A stretch of DNA of 64,000 nucleotides from Haloarcula ordinaria (GTDB taxonomy: Archaea; Halobacteriota; Halobacteria; Halobacteriales; Haloarculaceae), in contig NZ_CP119789.1 in assembly GCF_029338275.1 (NCBI RefSeq), forward strand, positions 1,178,001 to 1,242,000, given 5' to 3'. Below the pieces are notes generated by a model that saw nothing but the letters and a program-made list of their open reading frames with translations, did not search any database and was not told the origin of the DNA. The translations under genes and the position numbers were made by a program. Below, piece by piece: positions 26,189-34,261 of this stretch. The number at the start of each line of letters is the position of its first letter. The stretch's first letter is position 1.

Positions 26189-26587
26189 ATGACCGGATAC
26201 GCAATCGTGCTTGCCTCGGGCAAGCTAGAGCGGTTACAGGCAGTAGCGAACATCGCGGCCGTCGCCGGGGCCTCGGACGTCCCCGTCGACATCTTCGCGA
26301 CGATGGACGGACTCGAAGCGTTCGACGTTGAGACCATCGAGAACGGCGACTTCGAGATGGGTGCCATCGCGGAGGCCATGATGAACTCCGAGTCGACGAA
26401 GATGCCGATGTTCTACGAGTCCATCGGCCAGGCCAAGGAGATCGGTCCCGTCAGTGTCTACGCCTGCGAGCTGTCGATGGACATGCTGGGCAAGGACCTA
26501 TACCAGTACGCGAACCTCTTCGACGACGTGCTCGGCGTCTCGGGGTTCCTGACCATGGCCGAAGACAAACAGGTGCTGTTCGTCTGA
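26189..26587 (+). CDS. DsrE/DsrF-like sulfur-carrier family protein
   Basis: A 132-residue DsrE2-type protein: 'GYAIVLASGKLERLQAVANI' at the start, 'DVPVDIFATMDGLEAF', and a single conserved Cys in 'VSVYACELSMDMLG', the persulfide-carrying position in the family. It begins an operon with TusA, an SQR-like flavoprotein and DUF1641. Members relay sulfane sulfur between TusA and membrane or Hdr-like partners in the cytoplasm. Confidence 0.85.
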   Translation: MTGYAIVLASGKLERLQAVANIAAVAGASDVPVDIFATMDGLEAFDVETIENGDFEMGAIAEAMMNSESTKMPMFYESIGQAKEIGPVSVYACELSMDMLGKDLYQYANLFDDVLGVSGFLTMAEDKQVLFV

Positions 26588-26597
26588 GGTGACTACA

Positions 26598-26846
26598 ATG
26601 AGTGAATCCATTTCCCCCGACGTGACGGTCGATTCGCGCGGCGCCGCCTGCCCGGGTCCGCTGATGGACCTCATCGGCAAGATCAAACAGGCCGATTCGG
26701 GCACGGTGTTCGAACTACAGACCAACGACAGCTCGTCCAGCCACGACGTCCCCGAGTGGGTCGAGAAGGCCGGCCACGAGCTGCTCGACGTCGTCGAACA
26801 CGGCGACGGGGAGTACTGGTCCATCTTCGTCGAGACGAGGGAGTGA
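26598..26846 (+). CDS. TusA-family sulfur-relay protein
   Basis: An 82-residue protein with the TusA motif 'DSRGAACPGPLMDLIGKIKQ' (CPxP, whose Cys carries the persulfide) and the typical C-terminal 'EYWSIFVE' strand. ATG 26598 is used; the longer frame from 26589 lacks support. It is 10 bases from the DsrE gene and 7 bases from the flavoprotein gene. It is predicted to receive sulfur from a donor and pass it to DsrE or to the quinone oxidoreductase. Confidence 0.9.
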   Translation: MSESISPDVTVDSRGAACPGPLMDLIGKIKQADSGTVFELQTNDSSSSHDVPEWVEKAGHELLDVVEHGDGEYWSIFVETRE

Positions 26847-26853
26847 GCACGCC

Positions 26854-27993
26854 ATGACCCGAATCGTCATCGTCGGCGGGGGCACCGGTGGGACGGTTCT
26901 CGCGAACCGCCTCGCCGACAAACTCGCCCCCGAGATGAAGCGTGGCGACGTCGAGGTGACGCTCGTCAACGACGGCCCCGACCAGGTGTACAAGCCGACG
27001 TTCCTGTACATCCCGTTCGGCGAGGCCACCCCCGAGGACGCCCGTCAGCCCATCGTGGACCTCGTCGACCGCACGGTCGACTTCCGCGTCGACCGAGTGA
27101 CGGCCATCGACACCGACGCCAAGCGCCTGGACCTCCAGCGCGACGGTGCCCTCGAGTACGACTACCTCGTGCTCGCGACCGGCGCGACCCTCGAACCCGA
27201 CGAGGTCCCGGGCTTAGTCGAGGGCGGGCACCACTTCTACGATGCCGCGGGCGCCGAGCGGCTGCGTGACGCACTCGCCGAGTTCGAGGCGGGCCACCTC
27301 GTCCTCTCGGTCATCGGCGTCCCCCACATGTGTCCGGCTGCACCGGTGGAGTTCGTGCTGATGGTCGATGAGTGGCTGCGCGAACGCGGCCGCCGCGAGG
27401 ACGTGGACATCACGTACACGTACCCCATCCAACGCATCCACGGGCTCGCGCCCGTCGCGGAGTGGGCCCAGCCGCTGTTCGACGAACGGGGTATCGAGGC
27501 CGAGACGTTCTTCAACCCCGAGTCGGTCGACCCCGACGAGCGGGTCATCGAGACGATGGAAGGCACCGAACTGGACTACGACCTCCTCGTGGCCATCCCG
27601 CCACACGGCGGGTCGCCGCTGGTCGAGGACGCGGGGCTGGGCGACGGCGGCTGGGTCGCCGTCGACAACCGGACGCTCGAGGCCGAACACGCCGAGGACG
27701 TCTACGCAATCGGCGACGCCGCCGACGTCCCCACGAGCAAGGCCGGCAGCGTCGCCCACTACCAGGCCGGCGCGGTCGCCGACCGACTCGCAAGCCAGGT
27801 CCGGGGACAGGTCCCGACCGCCGAGTACGACGGCAAGACGATGTGTTTCGTCGAGTCCGGGACCGACGAGGCGGCGTTCCTCGAGTTCAGCTACGACCGC
27901 CAGCCCGAACCCCGGGACCCGAACCAGTACGTCCACTGGGGGAAACTGGCCTACAACGAGGCCTACTGGCTGACCGCCAGGGGGCTCCTGTGA
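26854..27993 (+). CDS. SQR/FCSD-like FAD-dependent pyridine-nucleotide-disulfide oxidoreductase
   Basis: A 379-residue flavoprotein: FAD site 'RIVIVGGGTGGTVLANRLAD', 'PTFLYIPFGEATPED', 'YDYLVLATGATLEPDEVPGL', and the second FAD motif 'EDVYAIGDAADVPTSKAGSV'. One candidate redox Cys is in 'VPHMCPAAPVEFVL', in the position of the first catalytic Cys of sulfide:quinone oxidoreductases. Position in a DsrE-TusA operon supports oxidation of sulfide or protein-bound persulfide with electrons going to the quinone pool. Confidence 0.87.
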   Translation: MTRIVIVGGGTGGTVLANRLADKLAPEMKRGDVEVTLVNDGPDQVYKPTFLYIPFGEATPEDARQPIVDLVDRTVDFRVDRVTAIDTDAKRLDLQRDGALEYDYLVLATGATLEPDEVPGLVEGGHHFYDAAGAERLRDALAEFEAGHLVLSVIGVPHMCPAAPVEFVLMVDEWLRERGRREDVDITYTYPIQRIHGLAPVAEWAQPLFDERGIEAETFFNPESVDPDERVIETMEGTELDYDLLVAIPPHGGSPLVEDAGLGDGGWVAVDNRTLEAEHAEDVYAIGDAADVPTSKAGSVAHYQAGAVADRLASQVRGQVPTAEYDGKTMCFVESGTDEAAFLEFSYDRQPEPRDPNQYVHWGKLAYNEAYWLTARGLL

Positions 27994-28002
27994 GGTGGCA
28001 CC

Positions 28003-28497
28003 ATGAGTGAACAGGAACAACAGGACGCGGCGACCGGGGACGAGTCTCCGGCCGACCCGTCCGCAGACGCCGAACAGCTGGCTGAACTCGCCGCGTCGGT
28101 CGACGGTAACGAGGCCGAACTCGCCGAACTGCTCGACCGCCTCGACGAGGTCAACGACCTGCTCGACGTCCTCGCGCTCGGCACGGGCGCGATGGACGAC
28201 GAGATGGTCCAGACGCTCGCCGCGACCGGGGGCAACCTCGGCGCACTGGCCGACGCTGCCGCTGAACCGGCGACCGTCCGGGGCGTGGAGTCGCTGCTCC
28301 ACGCCGTCGGCGACGCGACCGGCGACCTCGAGGAACCGCCCGAGCGGGTGGGCATCGTCGGCCTCCTGCGCGCCCTGCGCGATCCGGAGGTCCAGGCCGG
28401 CCTGGGCTTCCTCGTGACGGTCTCGAAGCACCTCGGTCGCGACCTCACCCGACGGTCGGAGCTCCGCCAGGAACTCGACGACGCGCCCACCGAGTGA
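28003..28497 (+). CDS. DUF1641 domain protein
   Basis: 164 residues, acidic N terminus, helical, with the DUF1641 core 'VGIVGLLRALRDPEVQAGLG' near residues 118-137. The family is repeatedly found next to SQR-like and TusA/DsrE genes. It is separated from the flavoprotein by 9 bases. It probably forms part of the sulfur-oxidising complex; the exact role is unknown. Confidence 0.85.
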   Translation: MSEQEQQDAATGDESPADPSADAEQLAELAASVDGNEAELAELLDRLDEVNDLLDVLALGTGAMDDEMVQTLAATGGNLGALADAAAEPATVRGVESLLHAVGDATGDLEEPPERVGIVGLLRALRDPEVQAGLGFLVTVSKHLGRDLTRRSELRQELDDAPTE

Positions 28498-28604
28498 GCG
28501 GCCCGGCGTGTCCGCGTCGTCGAGGCTGCTTCTCTTTCGGCTGGACGCCCGCCGTGTGAGTGCCCGGACCGCGCGCTGCGGCGATTCCACAGGCTTATCT
28601 GAAG

Positions 28605-28616
28605 AGTTGTTCAACT
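28605..28616. promoter_or_regulatory. Palindromic operator candidate in the ArsR promoter
   Basis: AGTTG-TT-CAACT, perfect 5-base arms, lying between a TATA-like element (gcttatct, near 28593-28600) and the ATG at 28626. That position would block transcription start, as expected for an autorepressing ArsR-family protein. Confidence 0.5.
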
Positions 28617-28625
28617 ACTGCGTAC

Positions 28626-29018
28626 ATGGGACAGACGGACCGGCTCGAGCGGCTCATCACCGAGGAGTGCGGCGAGTGCTGCGACGGGGACGTAGACGAG
28701 CGACTCGACTCGCTGGCGGGCTATCGCGACTCGGTTCCGGCCGACACGGCGGCCGACCGGAGCGCGCTGCAGACCCTCGGGAACGAGACCCGGTACGCCA
28801 TCGTCAGCCTGCTGGCTACGGCCGACCGGGAGCTGTGTGTCTGTGAGATTAATCCACTCTTCGACGTCAGCGACAGCGCGGTCAGCCACGCGCTCTCGGA
28901 CCTCTACGACGCGGGGCTGGTCACGCGTCGGAAGGAGGGGACCTGGCGCTACTACGCCACGACCGAGCGGGCCGACGCGCTGCTCGCGGCCCTCGACGCG
29001 ACGCGGGAGGAGGCCTGA
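28626..29018 (+). CDS. ArsR-family HTH regulator
   Basis: A 130-residue winged-helix repressor: 'ALQTLGNETRYAIVSLLATA', 'ELCVCEINPLFDVSDSAVSH' with the CxC effector site in helix alpha 3, then 'LYDAGLVTRRKEGTWRYYAT'. An extra Cys-rich N terminus ('EECGECCDGD') is unusual and could contribute thiol or persulfide sensing. ATG 28626 is chosen because it follows the TATA element by about 27 bases. It is coupled to a membrane-protein gene by an overlapping TGATG. Confidence 0.87.
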   Translation: MGQTDRLERLITEECGECCDGDVDERLDSLAGYRDSVPADTAADRSALQTLGNETRYAIVSLLATADRELCVCEINPLFDVSDSAVSHALSDLYDAGLVTRRKEGTWRYYATTERADALLAALDATREEA

Positions 29019-30073
29019 TGGCCGTCTCTGAACTGTGGGCCGTCGGCATGATTCTCGCGGCGTTCGCGGGCGGTGCCTTCGGCGCGTCGGTCGGGGCGCT
29101 CCCCTCGTTCTCGCTCGCGGGGCTGCTGGTCATCGTCGGCGAACTGTACACACTGGTCGGCAAGACCGTCGGGGTCGACGCGCTGCCGGTGGATATCACG
29201 AACGCCATCGGTTTCGGCGTGGTGCTGGGCCCACACGTCGCCTTCGGCGGCGGTGCGGCGGCGCTGGCCTACGCGTCGAAGCGCGGGTACGTCGACAGCG
29301 ACGGCGAGCACTACCCGGCCAAGGATGTCACCCGCGGCCTCGGGAGCAAAGCCGACGTGCTCGTCGTCGGCGGCGTCTTCGGCGTCCTCGGCTACTGGGT
29401 CGCGACGCTCTCGAGTAGCCTCACGATACCGGTCGACCCCGTCGCGCTGGGCGTCGTCGTCTCGGCGCTCGCCCACCGGCTCGCCTTCGGCTACCCGCTC
29501 GTCGGCGCTGGCCCGCGCCAGTGGTTCGACATGACACCCGCCACGCGAGCCCGTGAGCCGACCCCGGAGGACCTCGCTCCCGACGGCGGCACCCCGTCGG
29601 TCGACCTCTGGCTCCCCTACCAGTACGAGTGGGGCGACGTCGCCGTCCTCGGTCTCGTGATGGGTGTCCTGGGGGGTTACGTCGCGTACGTCACCGCCAG
29701 TCCGTTCCTCGCCTTCGGCATCGCCGTCGTCGCGCTGTTCCTGCTGAGCGCGGGCGTCGCCGAGATTCCGGCCACGCACCACATGGTCCTCCCCGCCAGC
29801 ACGGCGGTCCTGGCACTTATCGACGCGCCGTTCGGCGCGTTGACGCCCTCGCTCGTCACGGAGAGTGTCCCGCTCACCGTGGCGTTGCTCGTCGGTGCGC
29901 TGTTCGGTATCGTCGGTGCGCTGTTCGGCGAGGTGCTCCAGCGTGTCTTCTACGCACACGCCGATACCCACCTCGACCCGCCCGCGGCGAGCATCGTCGT
30001 CACCTCCCTCCTCATCGCCGTCCTCGCGATGGCCGGCGTCTTCGAGTCGGCGGTCTGGGTCCCGACGCCGTAA
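29018..30073 (+). CDS. Multi-pass membrane protein of unknown family
   Basis: 351 residues with about eight or nine hydrophobic segments, e.g. 'VGMILAAFAGGAFGASVGAL', 'AFGIAVVALFLLSAGVAEI' and 'AASIVVTSLLIAVLAMAGVF'. A Pro/Glu-rich cytoplasmic loop lies around residues 165-200. No transporter signature was recognised. The ATG overlaps the ArsR stop, so the protein is coupled to the regulator and presumably acts on the same effector, possibly efflux or import of a sulfur or metalloid species (inference). Confidence 0.75.
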   Translation: MAVSELWAVGMILAAFAGGAFGASVGALPSFSLAGLLVIVGELYTLVGKTVGVDALPVDITNAIGFGVVLGPHVAFGGGAAALAYASKRGYVDSDGEHYPAKDVTRGLGSKADVLVVGGVFGVLGYWVATLSSSLTIPVDPVALGVVVSALAHRLAFGYPLVGAGPRQWFDMTPATRAREPTPEDLAPDGGTPSVDLWLPYQYEWGDVAVLGLVMGVLGGYVAYVTASPFLAFGIAVVALFLLSAGVAEIPATHHMVLPASTAVLALIDAPFGALTPSLVTESVPLTVALLVGALFGIVGALFGEVLQRVFYAHADTHLDPPAASIVVTSLLIAVLAMAGVFESAVWVPTP

Positions 30074-30109
30074 GCCGGCTTCGGGCCGGCCACCGCGAGA
30101 CCTAGCTAG

Positions 30110-30121
30110 CCGGCGCTGCTG
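30110..30121 (+). repeat. 12-base direct repeat, left of the toxin-antitoxin pair
   Basis: CCGGCGCTGCTG at 30110-30121 recurs exactly at 31000-31011, bracketing the AbrB/PIN genes. It may be a duplication made when the module was inserted. Confidence 0.45.
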
Positions 30122-30190
30122 AAATACTGACTAACTGATACAACCGTCCTGCTGAGTATAGAGGATGTATGCAGCACGCCAGCCAAAGTA

Positions 30191-30202
30191 GTGTGCGCAC
30201 AC
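30191..30202. promoter_or_regulatory. Perfect palindrome upstream of the antitoxin gene
   Basis: GTGTGCGCACAC, a 12-base perfect palindrome immediately upstream of the TATA-like CATTTATG (30208-30215), which is about 28 bases before the ATG at 30240. It is a good candidate operator for autorepression by the antitoxin. Confidence 0.55.
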
Positions 30203-30239
30203 ACTATCATTTATGAGGTGCGGTCTCTTACTCCCAAAC

Positions 30240-30491
30240 ATGAGTAGTGAGCGCGTCGATTCCGAGAGCAAGGTCTCTGGGAATCAAGCGAATATTCCTG
30301 CTCGCATCCGTCGAGAGCTCGATATCGACGATGGTGACAAACTTCGTTGGTGTATCGAGGACGATGGAACCCTCCGAGTCACAGTTATTCAGCAACGTCG
30401 TGGTACGTTCGGTGACTTCGACGGCTACGACGGTGACGAAGAAACCGCAGTTACGACCGACCACGATGCCTGGGGTGTCGACGTCGAATAG
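30240..30491 (+). CDS. AbrB/SpoVT-type antitoxin
   Basis: An 83-residue swapped-hairpin protein: 'ESKVSGNQANIPARIRRELD' and 'DDGDKLRWCIEDDGTLRVTV' are the AbrB DNA-binding half, followed by an acidic tail that would bind the toxin. ATG 30240 is supported by the promoter spacing. It ends one base before the PIN gene start. It neutralises the nuclease and, with it, represses their own promoter through the upstream palindrome. Confidence 0.88.
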   Translation: MSSERVDSESKVSGNQANIPARIRRELDIDDGDKLRWCIEDDGTLRVTVIQQRRGTFGDFDGYDGDEETAVTTDHDAWGVDVE

Positions 30492-30926
30492 ATGCCACGG
30501 GCACTCGTAGATACGACCCTTCTCTTTGCTGCGGCGTATCGTCCCGACAGCGCACACGACGACGCGGTCCCAATTCTTCGGGGCATTGATGCTGCCGACC
30601 TCCCCGAAGCGGTGGTCCTCGATTACGTCCTTGCGGAGACGCTCAACGGGTTGACGACGCACGCAAGTCACGATGCCGCGACGGACTTCCTCGACCGAAT
30701 CGAGGAAAATACCCGGTTCCACATCGACTCACTCACGGGGGACGCCTTCGCGACGGGAAAAGCACTCTTCCGGCGGTACGAGCAGTTTTCGTTCGTCGAT
30801 GCCTGCATCGTCGCCTACATGCAGACCGAAGGACTCGGCTACCTCTATGCGTTCGACGACGACTTCGACGCTGCTGAGGACGTCTACCGCCTCGATACTG
30901 CTACCAATCCGTACCAACCAGAATGA
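30492..30926 (+). CDS. PIN-domain ribonuclease toxin (VapC type)
   Basis: A 144-residue PIN protein. Acidic active-site residues are visible: Asp in 'RALVDTTLLFAAAY', Glu in 'VLDYVLAETLNGL', Asp in 'FSFVDACIVAYM' and the late Asp in 'YLYAFDDDFDAAEDVYRL'. It starts directly after the antitoxin stop. VapC toxins cleave tRNA or rRNA; the target is unknown here. Confidence 0.9.
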   Translation: MPRALVDTTLLFAAAYRPDSAHDDAVPILRGIDAADLPEAVVLDYVLAETLNGLTTHASHDAATDFLDRIEENTRFHIDSLTGDAFATGKALFRRYEQFSFVDACIVAYMQTEGLGYLYAFDDDFDAAEDVYRLDTATNPYQPE

Positions 30927-30999
30927 CCGACTCGTGCCCTATATTCAGCACGACTCCTGAAACCTATCCCCAACTGAGGGTTTCAACAGAGCCATCTAT

Positions 31000-31011
31000 C
31001 CGGCGCTGCTG
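31000..31011 (+). repeat. 12-base direct repeat, right of the toxin-antitoxin pair
   Basis: Exact second copy of CCGGCGCTGCTG (see 30110-30121), 10 bases before the phosphatase start at 31021. Confidence 0.45.
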
Positions 31012-31020
31012 GTGACAGGT

Positions 31021-31641
31021 ATGGCAGACGTCGTCTGGGCGGTCCGGCACGGCGAACGACAGGACACCGTCGACCCGAACTGGGCGGACCACGCCGGGCG
31101 ACTCCACGACCCACCGCTGACGGAACTGGGTCGCTGGGCGGCGTGGCGAGTCGGTCGCCGGTTCGCCGACGCGGGCCCGCGGTTCGACGCCGTGTTCGCC
31201 TCGCCGTTCCTCCGGACCGTCGAGACGGCCGCGGAGATCTGTGCCGAGACCGGTCACGAGATGTGGCTCGAACCCGGGCTCGGGGAGCACCGCAATCCCG
31301 AGTGGTTCGACGCCGAGCCCGAGACCCTGTCCCACGAGCAGTTAGCCGAGCGGTTCGACCCGGTTCGACTGGACCACGACCCCTATCTCCGACCCGAGTT
31401 CCCCGAGAGCCACGCCGAGGCGATGGACCGGGCCGGCGAAACCGCCCGCTCGCTCGCCGACCACGTCCCGGGGACACTCCTCCTCGTCGGCCACGGTCTC
31501 ACTATCGGCGGCGTCGTCCAGGGGCTGGTCGGGTCGGCCGACGGGGCCGATGCACCGCTCTGTGGACTCACCCGACTGGAACGCGACGGCGACGGCTGGC
31601 GACTCGACTTCTCGGGGGATACGACGCATCTGGACGTCTGA
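31021..31641 (+). CDS. Histidine phosphatase (phosphoglycerate-mutase superfamily)
   Basis: A 206-residue protein with the phosphohistidine motif 'VWAVRHGERQD' near the N terminus, 'DAVFASPFLRTVETAAEICA' (second Arg and Glu region) and the second catalytic His in 'GTLLLVGHGLTIGGVV'. ATG 31021 was chosen because it places the RHG motif at the usual position. It is a cytoplasmic phosphatase of unknown substrate. Confidence 0.88.
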   Translation: MADVVWAVRHGERQDTVDPNWADHAGRLHDPPLTELGRWAAWRVGRRFADAGPRFDAVFASPFLRTVETAAEICAETGHEMWLEPGLGEHRNPEWFDAEPETLSHEQLAERFDPVRLDHDPYLRPEFPESHAEAMDRAGETARSLADHVPGTLLLVGHGLTIGGVVQGLVGSADGADAPLCGLTRLERDGDGWRLDFSGDTTHLDV

Positions 31642-31661
31642 AAAGAGCGGTCTCGGCGGCG

Positions 31662-32702
31662 TCAGTCGTCGGCTTCGGCCGACTCCGCACGCGGCACCGT
31701 CACGTCGGTCAGTCCGGCCTCGATCTCCTCGCGGCGGTCCCCGAACTGCCCGGGGAGGACGAGCCGGCCACCGAGGTCGTCCAGCGGCTCGTCGCTGGTG
31801 TAGCCCGGGCCGCTCGTCGCCAGTTCGAAGAGGACGCCGTTGAACTCCCGGACGTAGACCGAGCGGAACCAGTGGCGGTCGATCTGGTTCGTCGGCCGCA
31901 GGCCGAGCGACTGGATGGCGTCGCGCATCGCCGTCTGGTCCTCGTCGGTCGGCGTCTGGAAGGCGACGTGGTGGACGGTGCCGTGGCCCTGGCGGCCGCC
32001 CTGGATGGTTGGGAGGACGTCGACGTACTTGCCGACCGGGCCCGCGGCGGCGAAGCGCGTCCGCTCGTCGCCCGGCGTGTCACCCGGCGACTCCTCGGTG
32101 CCGACTTCTTCGAGCCCCATCGTCTCTAGGACCTCGACCGTCCGCTCGGGGTCGGGCAGCCAGAGCGTCACGGAGTGGAACCCGCGGATAGCGTGTTCTT
32201 CGGGGACGAACTCGGTCCAGGGGACCGTCGGGTCGTCGTCGGGAATCTCGACTGCCACCAGCTCGACCGGGAGGCCGTCGGGGTCACGGAAGGGCAGGAC
32301 CGTCTCTGCTCGCGGTTCGTCACCGCTCGCGTCTCCCGAGTCGCGATGCGACTCGCCACCGAACCGCTCGACGCGCTCGTCGTAGTCTACGCCGTACTCG
32401 TCGAAGCGGTCCTCCCAGTAGTCCAGGCTGCCCTCGGGGACGCGGAAGGCCGTTCTGGAGACTTGGCCGGAACCGACCTTCCCCTGGCGCATGCCTTCCC
32501 AGGGGAAGAACGTCATGCTCGTTCCGGGGGTGCCCTCGGCGTCCGCGAAGAAGAAGTGGTAGGTGCCGGGGTCGTCCTGGTTGATCGAGCGCTTGACCAG
32601 CCGGAGGCCGAGCGTCTCGACCCAGAAGTCCATGTTCCGCTGTGGGTCGCCCGCGATGCAGGTGACGTGGTGGATACCGGGTGTGGTGTTCGGGTCAGTC
32701 AT
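31662..32702 (-). CDS. Ring-cleaving dioxygenase-like VOC protein
   Basis: A 346-residue protein with two glyoxalase/VOC modules: 'GIHHVTCIAGDPQRNMDFWV' opens the first, 'GFHSVTLWLPDPERTVEVLE' the second, and metal ligands appear in 'GIHH', 'TVHHVAFQTPTDED' and the Glu of 'EFNGVLFELATSGP'. This arrangement matches MhqA/MhqO-like quinone or catechol ring-cleaving dioxygenases. ATG 32702 gives the proper start. It probably degrades toxic quinones or aromatic compounds. Confidence 0.87.
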   Translation of the reverse strand: MTDPNTTPGIHHVTCIAGDPQRNMDFWVETLGLRLVKRSINQDDPGTYHFFFADAEGTPGTSMTFFPWEGMRQGKVGSGQVSRTAFRVPEGSLDYWEDRFDEYGVDYDERVERFGGESHRDSGDASGDEPRAETVLPFRDPDGLPVELVAVEIPDDDPTVPWTEFVPEEHAIRGFHSVTLWLPDPERTVEVLETMGLEEVGTEESPGDTPGDERTRFAAAGPVGKYVDVLPTIQGGRQGHGTVHHVAFQTPTDEDQTAMRDAIQSLGLRPTNQIDRHWFRSVYVREFNGVLFELATSGPGYTSDEPLDDLGGRLVLPGQFGDRREEIEAGLTDVTVPRAESAEADD

Positions 32703-32829
32703 CACCCGTAGTACGGGCTGGACGGACTTCAATTCGTGCTGACATCGGTGTTACCAGGACCGGTACCACGCGACTCGTCGCCACTGCCCGACTGCTCGGC
32801 GAGTCCGTCGGAGAACAGTGCGTACCGTC

Positions 32830-32967
32830 TCAGGTCTGGTCGGCTTCGGGGTTGTTCGTCCGCCGGTAGGTGCCGACCATCTTCCAGAGGGTGTCGTTGA
32901 GATCGCCGTCGGTCGCCTCGCTCTCGATCTGTCGGTACAGGTTCTCCGGGACATCGATTCGGGGCAT
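32830..32967 (-). CDS. Small protein, ribbon-helix-helix or prefoldin-like haloarchaeal family
   Basis: 45 residues: 'PRIDVPENLYRQIESEATDG' then 'DLNDTLWKMVGTYRRTNNPE'. The beta strand followed by two helices resembles a ribbon-helix-helix DNA-binding fold. Although short, it is supported by a TATA box (ATTTATGTT on this strand, 32991-32999) 28 bases upstream of the ATG, typical of leaderless genes. It may be a small regulator. Nothing nearby shows its target. Confidence 0.6.
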   Translation of the reverse strand: MPRIDVPENLYRQIESEATDGDLNDTLWKMVGTYRRTNNPEADQT

Positions 32968-32990
32968 CACCTGTCCATACTGACTGTGGG

Positions 32991-32999
32991 AACATAAAT
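32991..32999 (-). promoter_or_regulatory. TATA box of the 45-residue protein
   Basis: ATTTATGTT on the minus strand, centred 28 bases before the ATG at 32967. This is the main evidence that the small gene is real. Confidence 0.55.
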
Positions 33000-33108
33000 T
33001 GTATCTGACACGGAAGCGAGTAAACGATTCGACGCGGACACACCGAACCCGACGCTGTCTGTCGGGTATCGCTCACGAAGAAGTTCACTCAGTTCCGTGT
33101 ACGTCTCG

Positions 33109-33297
33109 TCAGTTCGCGCGGTAGAGCCACTTCGCGCCGTAGGAGACGAACCAGGCCATCCAGACACAGAAGACGGCGAGCCAGGCGGTGTACTGGACCG
33201 TCGGTGTCGGGACGAGGACGTACGCGACGAGGAGCAGGCCGCCGATGCTGGCGGCGGCCGCGTAGTCGTACCGACTCAGGCCCGGCGGCGAGACCAT
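33109..33297 (-). CDS. Small two-helix membrane protein downstream of the aldo/keto reductase
   Basis: 62 residues with two hydrophobic helices ('YAAAASIGGLLLVAYVLVP' and 'YTAWLAVFCVWMAWFVSYG'). It begins 4 bases after the reductase stop on the same strand, so it is probably cotranscribed. No family recognised. Confidence 0.6.
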   Translation of the reverse strand: MVSPPGLSRYDYAAAASIGGLLLVAYVLVPTPTVQYTAWLAVFCVWMAWFVSYGAKWLYRAN

Positions 33298-33301
33298 CTC
33301 C

Positions 33302-34141
33302 CTACTGCGAGATACCGTACGTACTCCCCGTCCAGTCGCGGGCGGGCGTAGCGTACACCGGCTGTTCCCGGTCGATGTCGTCGATGCGCTGGTGGTCGGC
33401 GTCGTCCAGTTCCCAGTCGAAGACGTCGAGGTTCTGCTCGATGTGCTCGGCCGAGGTCGACTTCGGCAGGACGACCACGTCGTTCTCGACGGCCCACCGG
33501 AGGACGACCTGGGCCGGCGACTTGTCGTACTGCTCGGCGATGTCCTGGACCGTCTCGTCGCCCAGCACCTCGGTCCGGCCCAGCGGCGCGGCGGCCTCGA
33601 CGACGGTGTCGGTCTCATCGCAGTACTCGACGACGTCGTCCTGGGTGTGCCAGGGCTGGTACTCGATCTGGTTGACGGCGATGGGCACGTCCGAGACGTG
33701 GTGGGCCGCGCTCAGCTGGTAGGCGCTGAAGTTCGAGACGCCGACGTTCCGGACCAGCCCCTCCTCGTGGAGGTGGGCCATCGCGTTCAGCGTCTCCCGC
33801 AGCGAGATGGCCGGGTTGGGCCAGTGGACCAGGTAGAGGTCGAGGTAGTCGGTGCCCAGTCGCTCCAGCGAGGCTTCACAGGAGGCGATGACCGACTCGT
33901 AGTCGAGGTTCTTCGGTAGCACCTTCGAGGTGAGAAAGAGCTCCTCACGGTCGTAATCGGCCAGTACCTCGCCGATCTCGGCCTCGTTCTTGTACCCCTC
34001 GGCCGTGTCGATGTGGGTGTAGCCGGCGTCGAGCCCGGCTCGCACGGAGTCCTTGACGGTCTCCCCGCCGATGTTCCACGTGCCCAGTCCGACCATCGGC
34101 AGTTCGTCACCGCTCGGTAGTGTCTTCGTCAGTTGCGTCAT
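33302..34141 (-). CDS. Aldo/keto reductase
   Basis: A 279-residue AKR with the full catalytic tetrad: Asp and Tyr in 'THIDTAEGYKNEAEIGEVL', Lys in 'LFLTSKVLPKN', and His in 'LYLVHWPNPAISL'. Cofactor-site residues occur in 'RNVGVSNFSAYQL' and 'VVVLPKSTSAEHIEQNL'. ATG 34141 gives the usual start 'MTQLTKTLPSGDELPMVGLG'. It is an NADPH-dependent carbonyl reductase of broad specificity. Confidence 0.92.
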   Translation of the reverse strand: MTQLTKTLPSGDELPMVGLGTWNIGGETVKDSVRAGLDAGYTHIDTAEGYKNEAEIGEVLADYDREELFLTSKVLPKNLDYESVIASCEASLERLGTDYLDLYLVHWPNPAISLRETLNAMAHLHEEGLVRNVGVSNFSAYQLSAAHHVSDVPIAVNQIEYQPWHTQDDVVEYCDETDTVVEAAAPLGRTEVLGDETVQDIAEQYDKSPAQVVLRWAVENDVVVLPKSTSAEHIEQNLDVFDWELDDADHQRIDDIDREQPVYATPARDWTGSTYGISQ

Positions 34142-34261
34142 ATCCGTGGCCACACCCCCCGCAGTCAAAACCGTTGGGCTCGCCGCCCGTTCCACTTTCA
34201 CTTCCGCTCCCCATCCATGGCTCGACTTTAGGGCCGTCGGGTCGAAACCGGCCGACCGACT

